DNA of 64,000 bases from Rhizobium bangladeshense (GTDB lineage Bacteria; Pseudomonadota; Alphaproteobacteria; Rhizobiales; Rhizobiaceae), in the NCBI RefSeq assembly GCF_001662075.1, contig NZ_LYPL01000009.1, forward strand, positions 1 to 64,000, read 5' to 3'. A program made the position numbers and the translations under genes. The notes under the pieces were generated by a model, which searched no databases, had not been told where the DNA came from, and saw only the letters and a list, made by a program, of their open reading frames with translations. This document shows, in pieces, positions 55,740 through 64,000 of this stretch (positions are counted from its first letter, which is position 1; each line of letters begins with the position of its first letter).

Positions 55740-56927
55740 TCAAATCACACCCAATTCCCGCCCTGCCTCGGCAAAGGCCGCAATCGCCCGCTCAACATCG
55801 TGGCGCGAATGCGCGGCCGACATCTGCGTGCGGATGCGGGCCTGGCCCTTGGGCACAACAGGGAAGGAGAAGCCGATCACATAAATCCCCTTCTTCAGCA
55901 TCAGACCTGCCATGTCCTGGGCAAGCTTGGCGTCGCCGAGCATGACGGGAATGATCGGATGGCCTTCGCCGGCGAGCGTGAAGCCGAGCTTCGTCATCTC
56001 GGTGCGGAAGAGATCGGCATTGTCGGAAAGACGCTTGCGCAAGGCATCACCATTCTCGATCAGCTCGAACACTTTCAGCGACGCGGCGGCAATGACCGGC
56101 GCCAGCGTGTTCGAGAACAGATAGGGGCGCGAGCGCTGCCGCAGCCACTCGACGACCTCGGCTTTCGCCGAGGTATAACCGCCCGAGGCACCGCCGAGCG
56201 CCTTGCCGAGTGTGCCGGTGATAATGTCGATCCGGCCCTCGACGCCGCAATGTTCGGGCGAGCCGCGGCCGTTCCTGCCGACGAAGCCGACCGCATGACT
56301 GTCATCGACCATGACCATGGCGACGTACTTCTCGGCGAGATCGCAGACACCGCGGAGATTGGCGATGATGCCGTCCATCGAGAAGACGCCGTCGGTGGCG
56401 ATCAACTTGAAGCGGCTGCCCTCGGCCTTCTTCAGTTCCTCTTCGAGTGCCGCCATGTCGTTGTTGGCATAGCGGGAGCGCTTGGCCTTCGACAGCCTGA
56501 CGCCGTCGATGATCGAGGCGTGGTTCAGCGCATCCGAGATGATCGCGTCCTCCTCGGAAAGCAACGTCTCGAACAGGCCGCCATTGGCGTCGAAGCAGGA
56601 GGAATAGAGGATCGTATCTTCCATGCCGAGGAAAGAGGAAATCCGCGCTTCGAGCTGCTTGTGCTCCTCCTGGGTGCCGCAGATGAAGCGCACCGAAGCC
56701 ATGCCGTAGCCGTAACGGTCGAGCGCCCGCTTGCCGGCCTCAGCCAGTTCCTCGTTATCGGCGAGGCCGAGATAGTTGTTGGCGCAGAAATTCAGCACCC
56801 GCTCGCCGCTAGAAATCGCAATCTCGCCGGCCTGCTTGGAGCTGATGACCCGTTCGGATTTATAGAGCCCGGCATCCTTCAGCGCCGAAATCTCGGCGCG
56901 AAGATGGGAGAGAAATGGCGAGGTCAT
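55740..56927 (-). CDS. kbl: Glycine C-acetyltransferase (2-amino-3-ketobutyrate CoA ligase)
   Basis: Cleaves 2-amino-3-ketobutyrate with CoA to glycine and acetyl-CoA. A 395-residue alpha-oxoamine synthase with [40 protein letters not shown] and [16 protein letters not shown] with the Schiff-base Lys. With Tdh it forms the threonine-to-glycine path. ATG at 56927 has AAAGGGCC upstream. Confidence 0.95.
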   Translation of the reverse strand: MTSPFLSHLRAEISALKDAGLYKSERVISSKQAGEIAISSGERVLNFCANNYLGLADNEELAEAGKRALDRYGYGMASVRFICGTQEEHKQLEARISSFLGMEDTILYSSCFDANGGLFETLLSEEDAIISDALNHASIIDGVRLSKAKRSRYANNDMAALEEELKKAEGSRFKLIATDGVFSMDGIIANLRGVCDLAEKYVAMVMVDDSHAVGFVGRNGRGSPEHCGVEGRIDIITGTLGKALGGASGGYTSAKAEVVEWLRQRSRPYLFSNTLAPVIAAASLKVFELIENGDALRKRLSDNADLFRTEMTKLGFTLAGEGHPIIPVMLGDAKLAQDMAGLMLKKGIYVIGFSFPVVPKGQARIRTQMSAAHSRHDVERAIAAFAEAGRELGVI

Positions 56928-57032
56928 GGGCGGCCCTTTCTGATGTTTTTATAGCTTCCGCGTTAGCATATCGCCATCGGCTTGTCTTCTTCAGCGCTGG
57001 ACCGAGATCGAGAAGAACACCGGCCGGTCCGC

Positions 57033-58898
57033 TCAGTCGTCATGTGCAAGAATAATTTCCAAGAAAGCGTCGCCATAGCGCTCGAGCTTCGCCTGACCGA
57101 CGCCGGATATGGCCAGCAGCTCCTTGCGGCTACGCGGCCGTTCGGTGGCAAAGGCAATGAGCGTCGTATCGGGAAAGACGACATAGGGCGGCACGCCGAG
57201 CGATTTGGCGATCGCCATGCGCTCCGCCCGCAGCGCCTCGAAGAGGCTGCCGTCAGCGCCCGACAGGGCCGATTTGCGCTCGCTGCGTTCCGCCTTCTTC
57301 GTGCGCCGTTCCGAGGCGGGCCGGTCCTTGCGGAAGAATACCTGTCGCTCGTGCTTGAAGACCGCGCGCGCTTCCGGCTCCAATTTCAGCGCCCCATAGG
57401 CCTCGTGATCGACCCGGATCAGCCCCATCGCGAGTAACTGCCGGCAAACGGATTGCCAGGTCCGAGCCGGAATGTCCTTGCCGGCGCCGAAGACGGGCAT
57501 ATCGACATGGCCGAAACGCTCGGTCTTTTCGTTGACATTGCCAACGAGCACGTCGATGACGTGGCCGGCGCCGAACCGCTCGCCGGTGCGGTAGACGGCG
57601 GCGAGCGCCTTGATCGCCGCTTCCGTGCCCTCCCAGGTCTCGACCGGCTTCAGGCAGGTGTCGCAATTGCCGCATTGGCCGGCATGCGCCTCGCCGAAAT
57701 GGCCAAGGATCGCCTGCCGACGGCAGGAGGCGGTTTCGCAGATCGCCAGCAAGGCGTTGAGCTTGGCCCGCTCGACCCGCTTGATCTCATCTGCGGCATT
57801 GCCCTCGTCGATCATCCGGCGGCGCTGGATGACGTCGGCCATGCCATAGGCCATCCAGACCTCCGACGGCAGGCCGTCTCGGCCGGCACGCCCGGTCTCC
57901 TGATAATAGGCCTCCACCGAGCCCGGCAGATCGAGATGGGCGACATAGCGGACGTTCGGCTTGTCGATGCCCATGCCGAAGGCGACGGTCGCGACCAGGC
58001 AGAGGTTTTCTTCCTTCAGGAAAGCATCCTGATTGGCGTCGCGCAGCGCCCGGTCCATGCCGGCGTGATAGGGCAGCGCGCGGATGCCCTGCCCGTTCAG
58101 CCAATCGGCCGTATCCTCGACCTTGGCGCGCGACAGGCAGTAGACGATGCCGCTGTCACCCTTATGGCCGGAGAGGAACCGCAGGAGCTGCTGGCGCGGC
58201 TGGTCGCGCTCGACGATTTCATAGGCGATGTTCGGCCGGTCGAAGCTGGTGGTGAAGATTTCGGCATTCTCAAGCCCCAGCCTCTCGACGATGTCGTCAC
58301 GCGTATGCGGATCGGCCGTCGCCGTCAGCGCCACGCGGGGCACATCAGGATACTGCTCGCCGAGCCGGCCGAGCTCGCGATATTCCGGCCGGAAATCATG
58401 ACCCCATTGCGAGACGCAGTGCGCCTCGTCGATGGCAAACAGCGCGATCTTCTCATTGGCGATCAGCTCGCGGAAACCATCGGTCAGGATGCGCTCGGGC
58501 GTGACGTAGAGAAGGTCGAGCTTTCCCGCCGAAAGTGCGCGGCGGACCTCCACGAACTCCTCGCGCGACAGCGACGAGTTCAGCGCCGCGGCACGGATGC
58601 CGAGCTGCTTCATCGCCTCCACCTGATCGCGCATCAACGCGATCAGCGGCGAAACGACGATGCCGACACCGTGACGGCAAAGCGCCGGGATCTGGAAACA
58701 CAGCGATTTGCCTGCACCTGTCGGAAAGAGCACCACGGCATCGCCGCCGGAAACGATATGCTCCACCACCTGCTGCTGCTTGCCGCGGAAGGAGGAGTAA
58801 CCGTAGATCTGTTTCAGGACGTCGAGCGGCGATCGGCCGCCCGCAAACAGCGCGCCGGAAGCGGTAAAGCCGGTTTGATTGCTTTCGCTCAGCGACAT
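57033..58898 (-). CDS. recQ: ATP-dependent DNA helicase RecQ
   Basis: A 621-residue 3'-5' helicase. Walker A FPTGAGKS lies near residues 58-65 and the DEAH motif is in [19 protein letters not shown] zinc-binding CxxxRRxxL-type cluster ([26 protein letters not shown]), RQC winged-helix and a C-terminal HRDC domain (from [15 protein letters not shown]) follow. It overlaps dnaG by one base (TGATG), so it is coupled to it. Confidence 0.95.
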   Translation of the reverse strand: MSLSESNQTGFTASGALFAGGRSPLDVLKQIYGYSSFRGKQQQVVEHIVSGGDAVVLFPTGAGKSLCFQIPALCRHGVGIVVSPLIALMRDQVEAMKQLGIRAAALNSSLSREEFVEVRRALSAGKLDLLYVTPERILTDGFRELIANEKIALFAIDEAHCVSQWGHDFRPEYRELGRLGEQYPDVPRVALTATADPHTRDDIVERLGLENAEIFTTSFDRPNIAYEIVERDQPRQQLLRFLSGHKGDSGIVYCLSRAKVEDTADWLNGQGIRALPYHAGMDRALRDANQDAFLKEENLCLVATVAFGMGIDKPNVRYVAHLDLPGSVEAYYQETGRAGRDGLPSEVWMAYGMADVIQRRRMIDEGNAADEIKRVERAKLNALLAICETASCRRQAILGHFGEAHAGQCGNCDTCLKPVETWEGTEAAIKALAAVYRTGERFGAGHVIDVLVGNVNEKTERFGHVDMPVFGAGKDIPARTWQSVCRQLLAMGLIRVDHEAYGALKLEPEARAVFKHERQVFFRKDRPASERRTKKAERSERKSALSGADGSLFEALRAERMAIAKSLGVPPYVVFPDTTLIAFATERPRSRKELLAISGVGQAKLERYGDAFLEIILAHDD

Positions 58899-60898
58899 CA
58901 GTGGCTCGCCGCTCCTTTGACGCGGCCGGAAAGCACGCCGAAGCCGTCGATGATCGCCTCCTGGTTCTCGAGGCGCACGCCTTCGAGATGCACTTCCTGC
59001 TGCGCCCGGATCAGCTGAACGATCGCCTCGCCGTCACCGGCTTCGGTCGCCAGCGCTATCTCGCGTTCGAGTTCCATCTTCTGCCGGCGCAACGCCTTCG
59101 CGCGTTTGTGGAAGGCGAGCGCCTGACGATAGCCCTCACGGGCATCCTCCATCGCCGCCTCCTCGGTCGCCGTCCACAGCCTCGCATTGCGCACCTGCTG
59201 GTCGAGGCTCTTGATGAGCGGACCGAAGCCTTCGAATTCCAGCCGCTCAGTCAGATATTCGCGTGTCAGATGCGGGCCGGCAACGGCAGCGGCTGCGCCG
59301 AGCATCGCCGACCAGAGCCGCTGCAGCTCACGGCTGTCATATTCGATCGCGGCGATCTCATCATAATCGTCGATCATCAGGGCCGGATGATTGACGATGG
59401 TGAGCGCCAACACGCTTTCGCGCAGCGCTGTATTGTCCCGGTGTCCGCGCACAGGCCCCGAGCGGGCGAGCCGGTCGGAAATGAGGCTGGGGCTTTTCGG
59501 TCCTGCCTTGCCCGCATTGTCGCGGCCGTTGCGGGAATTGCCGCTGAAACCGCGCCGCTCGCCACTGTTGCGGTTCTGGAACTGCGGCTGGAAGAAGGCG
59601 TTCAGCCGGTCGCGAATATCCTGCTGGTAATGACGGCGTACATTCTCGTCGGCGATGATCGCGACGAGCTGTTTCAGCCGTGCTTCGAGCTCGGCGCGCG
59701 CTTCGGGCGTATCGAACTTGCCGGTATTGATCTCCCGGCTCCACAGCATCTCCGAAAGCGGCTTTGCCTGGCTCATCACCTTGTCGAAAGGCGCGCGGCC
59801 CTCGTCGCGCACGAGATCGTCAGGATCCTTGCCGTCAGGCAGCAGCGCGAAACGGACGGAGCGGCCGGGCTTCAGATGCGGCAGCGCCAGTTCGGCGGCG
59901 CGATTGGCCGCGCGGATGCCGGCGCCGTCGCCATCGAAGCAGAGCACCGGCTGCGGCACCATCTTCCAGAGCAGTTCGAGCTGGTTTTCGGTGAGCGCCG
60001 TGCCGAGCGGCGCAACGGCATTCTCGACGCCCGCCTGATGGAGCGCGATCACGTCCATATAGCCTTCGACGGCGATGATGGTGCCGGATGCATTGTCATC
60101 CTGGGCATCGCCGCGGCCCGGCCCCTGGATCGCCCGGCGCGCACGGGCGAAATTGTAGAGCACATTGCCCTTGTGGAAGAGCTCCGTCTCGTTGGAATTC
60201 AGATATTTCGCCGGTGCATCTGCCGACATGGCGCGGCCACCGAAAGCGATCACCTTTTCCCGCGACGACAGGATCGGAAACATGATGCGGTCGCGAAAAC
60301 GGTCGTAGGACACCGGCACGTTTTCATGGACGACCAGGCCGCAGGCCTCGATCTGCTCCTTGGTGACGCCTTTGCCGGCGAGGAATTCCTTGAGCGCATT
60401 GCGGCTGTCGGGCGCATAACCGAGACGAAAGGTTTCGATGGTGCGCCCCGTCAGCCCACGATCGCGCAGATAGGCGCGCGCCTTGGCGCCATTCGCCGTC
60501 TGCAACTGATCCTGGAAAAACTGCGTCGCCATTTCCATGACGTCGATCAGCGAGCCGCGCTCCTTTTCGCGCTTCTCCATCGCGGCATCGGCAAGCGGCA
60601 TCGGCACGCCCGCCATGTCGGCAATCTGCTGCACGGCCTCGGGAAAGCTCAAGCCCTCCAGCTCCGTCAGGAAGCGAAAATGGTCGCCGGTGACGCCGCA
60701 GCCGAAGCAGTGATAACGGCCCTTCCGGTCTTCGCAATGAAAGCTCGGCGACTTCTCGCCGTGGAACGGGCAGCAGGCCCAGTAATCGCCGCGCGAAACG
60801 TTGGTCTTGCGCTTGTCCCAGCTCACACGGCGCGCAATCACGTTCGAAATCGGAACGCGGTCGCGGATCTCATCGAGAAAGGTGTTGGAAAAGCGCAT
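58898..60898 (-). CDS. dnaG: DNA primase
   Basis: Synthesises RNA primers for replication. 666 residues: N-terminal CHC2 zinc finger (Cys43, His46, Cys64, Cys67), central TOPRIM catalytic domain ([16 protein letters not shown] and [14 protein letters not shown]), and a C-terminal DnaB-binding region. The neighbouring carA and rpoD context matches alphaproteobacteria. It ends in TGATG overlap with recQ. Confidence 0.96.
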   Translation of the reverse strand: MRFSNTFLDEIRDRVPISNVIARRVSWDKRKTNVSRGDYWACCPFHGEKSPSFHCEDRKGRYHCFGCGVTGDHFRFLTELEGLSFPEAVQQIADMAGVPMPLADAAMEKREKERGSLIDVMEMATQFFQDQLQTANGAKARAYLRDRGLTGRTIETFRLGYAPDSRNALKEFLAGKGVTKEQIEACGLVVHENVPVSYDRFRDRIMFPILSSREKVIAFGGRAMSADAPAKYLNSNETELFHKGNVLYNFARARRAIQGPGRGDAQDDNASGTIIAVEGYMDVIALHQAGVENAVAPLGTALTENQLELLWKMVPQPVLCFDGDGAGIRAANRAAELALPHLKPGRSVRFALLPDGKDPDDLVRDEGRAPFDKVMSQAKPLSEMLWSREINTGKFDTPEARAELEARLKQLVAIIADENVRRHYQQDIRDRLNAFFQPQFQNRNSGERRGFSGNSRNGRDNAGKAGPKSPSLISDRLARSGPVRGHRDNTALRESVLALTIVNHPALMIDDYDEIAAIEYDSRELQRLWSAMLGAAAAVAGPHLTREYLTERLEFEGFGPLIKSLDQQVRNARLWTATEEAAMEDAREGYRQALAFHKRAKALRRQKMELEREIALATEAGDGEAIVQLIRAQQEVHLEGVRLENQEAIIDGFGVLSGRVKGAASH

Positions 60899-61289
60899 TT
60901 ATACCTCTTGGCTAAGTTCCATATAAGCTGCTTTGCCGCTCCATGCCACGAAACTTGTCGGGAAAACCCGCTATTCACAGGCAAGGGCACTCATCGCCGA
61001 CAGTGTCGGTTAGCCGATCAACAACGCGTTGCCGCCCCTGCGACAAGGGGTGCGACACTGTTGTCATCCGACATCGCGATTTCGGTTGTCGCCAGTATTC
61101 CATCGAGTGCTTCCGCCTTCGGCAACACCAGATTAAAACGTTTCAAAACAGCGGCTTATCAATTTCCTCGATCGAGTATCGCCATCTTCGGCCAATTGCC
61201 CGGCCACCGCTTCGACGCGTCCTAAACTGCGGTTTTCGGCAATCATTATTTTTTTGTAATTTGAATAAGCAGCCGCCCGGCCGTAGGTT

Positions 61290-61455
61290 CATTTCAACAA
61301 AGCGATCCCCGAGCGAAGCACCATCCCTACCCCCGGCGCCGCTTCGCAAGGGTGCCTTTGCAAATACCCTCCGGCTTGGGCCTCGGCCCTGCGTGCCGGC
61401 GGAAGCAAAGAGCAAGAAGGCAGGAGCGCCCCCAGCTCCTGCCTTCTTAATTTTT
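61290..61455 (+). ncRNA. Candidate small RNA with intrinsic terminator
   Basis: A perfect 14-bp hairpin (AAGAAGGCAGGAGC 61414-61427, GCTCCTGCCTTCTT 61435-61448) followed by AATTTTT is an intrinsic terminator on the plus strand, but no plus-strand gene precedes it. A further stem (GCGAAGC 61313-61319 with GCTTCGC 61341-61347) lies upstream. This suggests a small RNA in the 666-bp dnaG/61565 gap. Start and family are unknown; the leftmost bound is a guess. Confidence 0.45.
61414..61455 (+). terminator. Intrinsic terminator, orphan
   Basis: A 14-bp stem, 7-base loop and T-rich tail, as described for the candidate RNA at 61290-61455. Fits rightward termination best. Confidence 0.75.
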
Positions 61456-61564
61456 GGCTTCTCCTGATACAATTCCCCTTTGAAATTAACCGATTATTGA
61501 CAAAGCCGTTGACAGGCGGCGGCGGCATGAAAGATGTATGCGCCGACATCCTGGACCCCTCCCA

Positions 61565-62464
61565 ATGGCCTTCACCGCTGAAAATCTTGCAGCAGACGAT
61601 CGCTTTTCCGCTGCGATCCTGCATTGCGCCAATCAGTTGCTCGCGATCTATCGCGAAAGCCCGCGCATCGCCTCGATTTTCGCCGCGCAGCAGCGCTGGC
61701 TAATGGCCCATGCCGGCTTCGCGCTTCACTACGGCTATCCCGGCGATGGGAAGCGAGGCCTTTATTCCGGCCGCTTCATCGATTTCGCGGTGAGGAACGA
61801 CATCGCCAGCCGCAACACGGCCGCCGCCTTCATGCAGGAGATGCTGGCCTATCGCTTCCTGCAGGCCGTTCCCGGCCCTGACAAGCGCACGCGCTACCTG
61901 GAACCCACCGAGATCGCCGAGCAGCATTTTACCCGGTGGCTCCTGGCGCACATGATGATCCTCGACAGCCTCGACGGCGGTGAACGCGCTGCGAAGGTCG
62001 CCGCCGATCCTTCGGCGATGATGGCGGCCATCCAGCCGCTGATTGCAAGGGCGATCATCGGCAGCCAGGCGGTGCGCAGCCCGGGCCCGACCTTCAACCT
62101 CTTCAACTGGGCGAATTCCGGCGGGCTGGTGATGGATTACCTGATCTCGCGGCTTCCGGAATTTCCCCGGGCGGCCGAACGCGTCGTGGTCGGCCCGCTG
62201 TCGCTCCGGGAACTGCGCGAGCAGTTCATGATATCGAACACCCACCTGAAGCGGCTTCTGACGCAGGCGTCGAATATGGGAAGCGTCGGCTGGACCGAGC
62301 CCTCCCGCAAGGGCGACTTCTGGCTGTCCGGCCCCTTCATCCTGGAATATTGGAATTATCAGGCGGCGAAATTCGCCATCATCGACGCCGCCGCCGAGGC
62401 GGTGCTCGGGCCTGCGGTCCACGAAGAACCGCAGGCGAGACGTTTTAGTTCAGCAGTTCTTTGA
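61565..62464 (+). CDS. Conserved hypothetical protein with a possible helix-turn-helix
   Basis: About 299 residues, soluble and helical. I recognise no named family. Near the C-terminus LSLRELREQFMISNTHLKRL looks like a helix-turn-helix, so a DNA-binding role is possible. ATG at 61565 is inferred, as the ribosome site is weak. The 3' end overlaps the GatB/YqeY gene by 20 bases, convergent. Confidence 0.65.
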   Translation: MAFTAENLAADDRFSAAILHCANQLLAIYRESPRIASIFAAQQRWLMAHAGFALHYGYPGDGKRGLYSGRFIDFAVRNDIASRNTAAAFMQEMLAYRFLQAVPGPDKRTRYLEPTEIAEQHFTRWLLAHMMILDSLDGGERAAKVAADPSAMMAAIQPLIARAIIGSQAVRSPGPTFNLFNWANSGGLVMDYLISRLPEFPRAAERVVVGPLSLRELREQFMISNTHLKRLLTQASNMGSVGWTEPSRKGDFWLSGPFILEYWNYQAAKFAIIDAAAEAVLGPAVHEEPQARRFSSAVL

Positions 62465-62897
62465 CGGTCGCGGACGCCTTGGCGAAATCCATCTGGCCGG
62501 CATAACGCTCCTTGAGCGCCGCCATCACCTTGCCCATGTCCTTGACGCCCGAGGAGCCTGTCTCCGCGATAACAGCCGATATGTTGGCACGCACTTCGCT
62601 GTCGGAAAGCTGCTTCGGCATGAAATCCTGGATGATGGCGATTTCGGCACGCTCCTTGGCGGCGAGTTCCGGGCGCGAATTCTCCTCGTAGATCTTGGCC
62701 GATTCGTCGCGCTGCTTCACCATCTTGGCGAGGATCTGCAGGATCTCGTCCTCGCTCGCCTCTCCCTTGCCGGTGCCGCGATTGGCGATATCGCGGTCCT
62801 TGATCGCGGCCTGGATGAGCCGGACGGTCGAAAGCCGCTCCGAATCCTTGGCCTTCATCGCCTCTTTCAGCTGGGTGGCGAGTTGATCGCGCAGCAT
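62445..62897 (-). CDS. GatB/YqeY domain protein
   Basis: A 150-residue protein with the YqeY-type domain: MLRDQLATQLKEAMKAKDSE at the start, EILQILAKMVKQRDESAKIY, and the C-terminal DMGKVMAALKERYAGQMDF. The domain is shared with the tRNA-amidase subunit GatB tail, so a tRNA link is assumed but not shown. AAAGGAG stands 8 bases before ATG at 62897. It is divergent from carA. Confidence 0.92.
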   Translation of the reverse strand: MLRDQLATQLKEAMKAKDSERLSTVRLIQAAIKDRDIANRGTGKGEASEDEILQILAKMVKQRDESAKIYEENSRPELAAKERAEIAIIQDFMPKQLSDSEVRANISAVIAETGSSGVKDMGKVMAALKERYAGQMDFAKASATVKELLN

Positions 62898-63015
62898 GGT
62901 CTTCACTCCTTTTTTGATGCCGCTTCATAAACCACGCCGATGCGAGGGATCAAATAAATTGCGCGATCGGCGCGATAAACCGCAGGAAAACAGCCTCGAT
63001 CTCGGCTACAAAGAG

Positions 63016-63044
63016 TTGACCGTAAGCGATTGCGTGGCTATCTA
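63016..63044 (+). promoter_or_regulatory. Sigma-70 promoter for carA
   Basis: TTGACC (63016-63021), 17 bases, TATCTA (63039-63044), close to the RpoD consensus, 125 bases upstream of the carA start. Confidence 0.6.
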
Positions 63045-63168
63045 CCGCCACCTGCACCAAAATTCGTGATCAGGCCTGAAGCGCGCGGCATTGCCGCGTC
63101 CACACGCCTGCGAGATCAAATGGCGACGAGCGCAGCAACGCGCGCCGACCGCCGGAAACGGGATGAAG

Positions 63169-64000
63169 ATGACCGCGACAGCACCCTGGACAAACGATAA
63201 GCCGACCGCCCTGCTCGTTCTTGCCGACGGTACGGTGATCGAAGGCAAGGGCATCGGCGCCACCGGCAAGGTCCAGGCCGAAGTCGTCTTCAACACGGCG
63301 CTGACCGGCTACGAAGAGATCATGACAGACCCTTCCTATCTCGGCCAGATCGTCACCTTCACCTTTCCCCATATCGGCAATATCGGCACCAACGATGAAG
63401 ATATCGAAGACCTGACGCCCGCCGCCCGCCACGGCGCCGTCGGCGTCATCTTCAAGGCCGATATCACCGAACCCTCGAACTACCGCGCCGCCAAGCATCT
63501 CGACCAATGGCTAAAGGCACGCGGCATCATCGGCCTCTGCGGCATCGACACGCGCGCGCTGACCGCGTGGATCCGCGAGAACGGCGCTCCGAACGCGGTG
63601 ATCGCCCACGACCCGAACGGTGTCTTCGACATCGAGGCGCTGAAGGACGAAGCCAAGGCTTGGAGCGGTCTCGAAGGTCTCGACCTCGCCAAGATCGCCT
63701 CCTCCGGCCAGTCCTCGCAATGGACCCAGACGCCGTGGCTCTGGAACGAAGGTTATGGCGAACTCGGCGCGGCCGATGCCAAGTATCATGTCGTCTGCCT
63801 CGATTACGGCGTCAAGCGCAACATTCTGCGCCTGTTTGCCGGCCTCGACTGCAAGGTGACCGTCGTGTCGGCGACAACGAGCGCCGAAGACGTGCTCGCC
63901 ATGCAGCCGGACGGCATCTTCCTGTCGAACGGCCCGGGCGATCCGGCGGCAACCGGCGAATACGCCGTGCCTGTGATCCAGACGCTCATCAAGACCGACA
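63169..64000 (+). CDS. carA: Carbamoyl-phosphate synthase small subunit, 5' part
   Basis: The glutamine-hydrolysing subunit of carbamoyl-phosphate synthase, for arginine and pyrimidine synthesis. The visible 277 codons begin MTATAPWTNDKPTALLVLAD and include the N-terminal domain (FNTALTGYEEIMTDPSYLGQ) and the start of the class-I amidotransferase domain (VCLDYGVKRNILRLF, GIFLSNGPGDP); the nucleophilic Cys would lie beyond the window edge. An in-frame ATG two codons earlier (63163) is an alternative start. The gene is cut by the window end. Confidence 0.95.
   Translation, partial: MTATAPWTNDKPTALLVLADGTVIEGKGIGATGKVQAEVVFNTALTGYEEIMTDPSYLGQIVTFTFPHIGNIGTNDEDIEDLTPAARHGAVGVIFKADITEPSNYRAAKHLDQWLKARGIIGLCGIDTRALTAWIRENGAPNAVIAHDPNGVFDIEALKDEAKAWSGLEGLDLAKIASSGQSSQWTQTPWLWNEGYGELGAADAKYHVVCLDYGVKRNILRLFAGLDCKVTVVSATTSAEDVLAMQPDGIFLSNGPGDPAATGEYAVPVIQTLIKTD

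Noticed and set aside
55509..56954. A 481-codon frame opposite kbl.
   Set aside because: Antisense shadow; it starts in an intergenic repeat.
57453..59018. A 521-codon frame opposite recQ.
   Set aside because: Antisense mirror of recQ with low-complexity composition.
58901..61225. A 774-codon frame opposite dnaG.
   Set aside because: Antisense mirror of dnaG, with no domain; dnaG is certain.

Overview
The window reads as chromosomal DNA of a Rhizobium species close to R. leguminosarum / R. etli. The evidence is the complete cinR-cinI-cinS quorum-sensing locus with its small third gene, rhizobial housekeeping proteins (RpoD of 684 residues with an acidic insert, DnaG, MetH, CarA), many solute-uptake operons, GC-rich coding sequence, and intergenic palindromic repeats of the kind rhizobia carry. 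The organism assignment is inferred from protein resemblance, not from a search.

Layout. 1-6.5 kb: a sugar uptake and catabolism locus (dehydrogenase, two permeases, binding protein) divergent from a BadF/BcrAD-type sugar kinase and a GntR/UTRA regulator, with a perfect 14-bp inverted repeat across the divergent promoter region. 6.5-11.8 kb: cobalamin-dependent methionine synthase metH, preceded by a 20-bp perfect palindrome, and a divergent AGE-family sugar epimerase/isomerase. 11.8-19.2 kb: a seven-gene polyamine-type ABC operon that also encodes an Asp/Glu/hydantoin-type racemase, a flavin reductase-like protein and an HbpS/GlcG-type protein, divergent from a GntR/FCD regulator. 19.2-22.4 kb: small conserved genes and repeats; several of these genes have GGAAC-N16-(C/T)GTT promoters that fit the alphaproteobacterial general-stress sigma factor EcfG/RpoE2. 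22.4-24.9 kb: cinR, cinI, cinS and a stand-alone receiver protein. 25.09 kb: tRNA-Ile2(CAU). The 5.8 kb after it is an accessory islet (hydrolase, DHFR-like protein, ECF sigma factor, HxlR regulator, SDR, remnants of an AraC regulator and an IS481-type transposase) that ends at an imperfect copy of the tRNA 3' end.

31-44.5 kb: mostly small envelope or domain-of-unknown-function genes (DUF3309, Omp25-like barrel, lipoprotein, SIMPL, two tandem paralogous secreted proteins, YjbQ, DUF1428, DUF922, DUF6894, DUF427, B3/4, EamA, AraC, an APH(3')-like kinase coupled to a 53-residue ORF, a DUF930 protein and a GYD protein). 44.5-46.6 kb: rpoD. 47-54.4 kb: a ribose-type ABC sugar locus with isomerase, dehydrogenase and LacI regulator. 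54.4-61 kb: tdh-kbl (threonine to glycine) and dnaG-recQ. 61-64 kb: an orphan terminator that may end a small RNA, an unknown protein, a GatB/YqeY protein and the 5' part of carA.

The carA-yqeY-dnaG-rpoD order common in alphaproteobacteria is still visible, but recQ, kbl, tdh and the sugar locus lie between dnaG and rpoD. I see no CRISPR array, no prophage and no intact transposase. The points most worth a second look are the tRNA-linked islet, the EcfG-like promoters on tiny genes, the coupled 53-residue ORF, the orphan terminator at 61.4 kb and the paired small secreted proteins.
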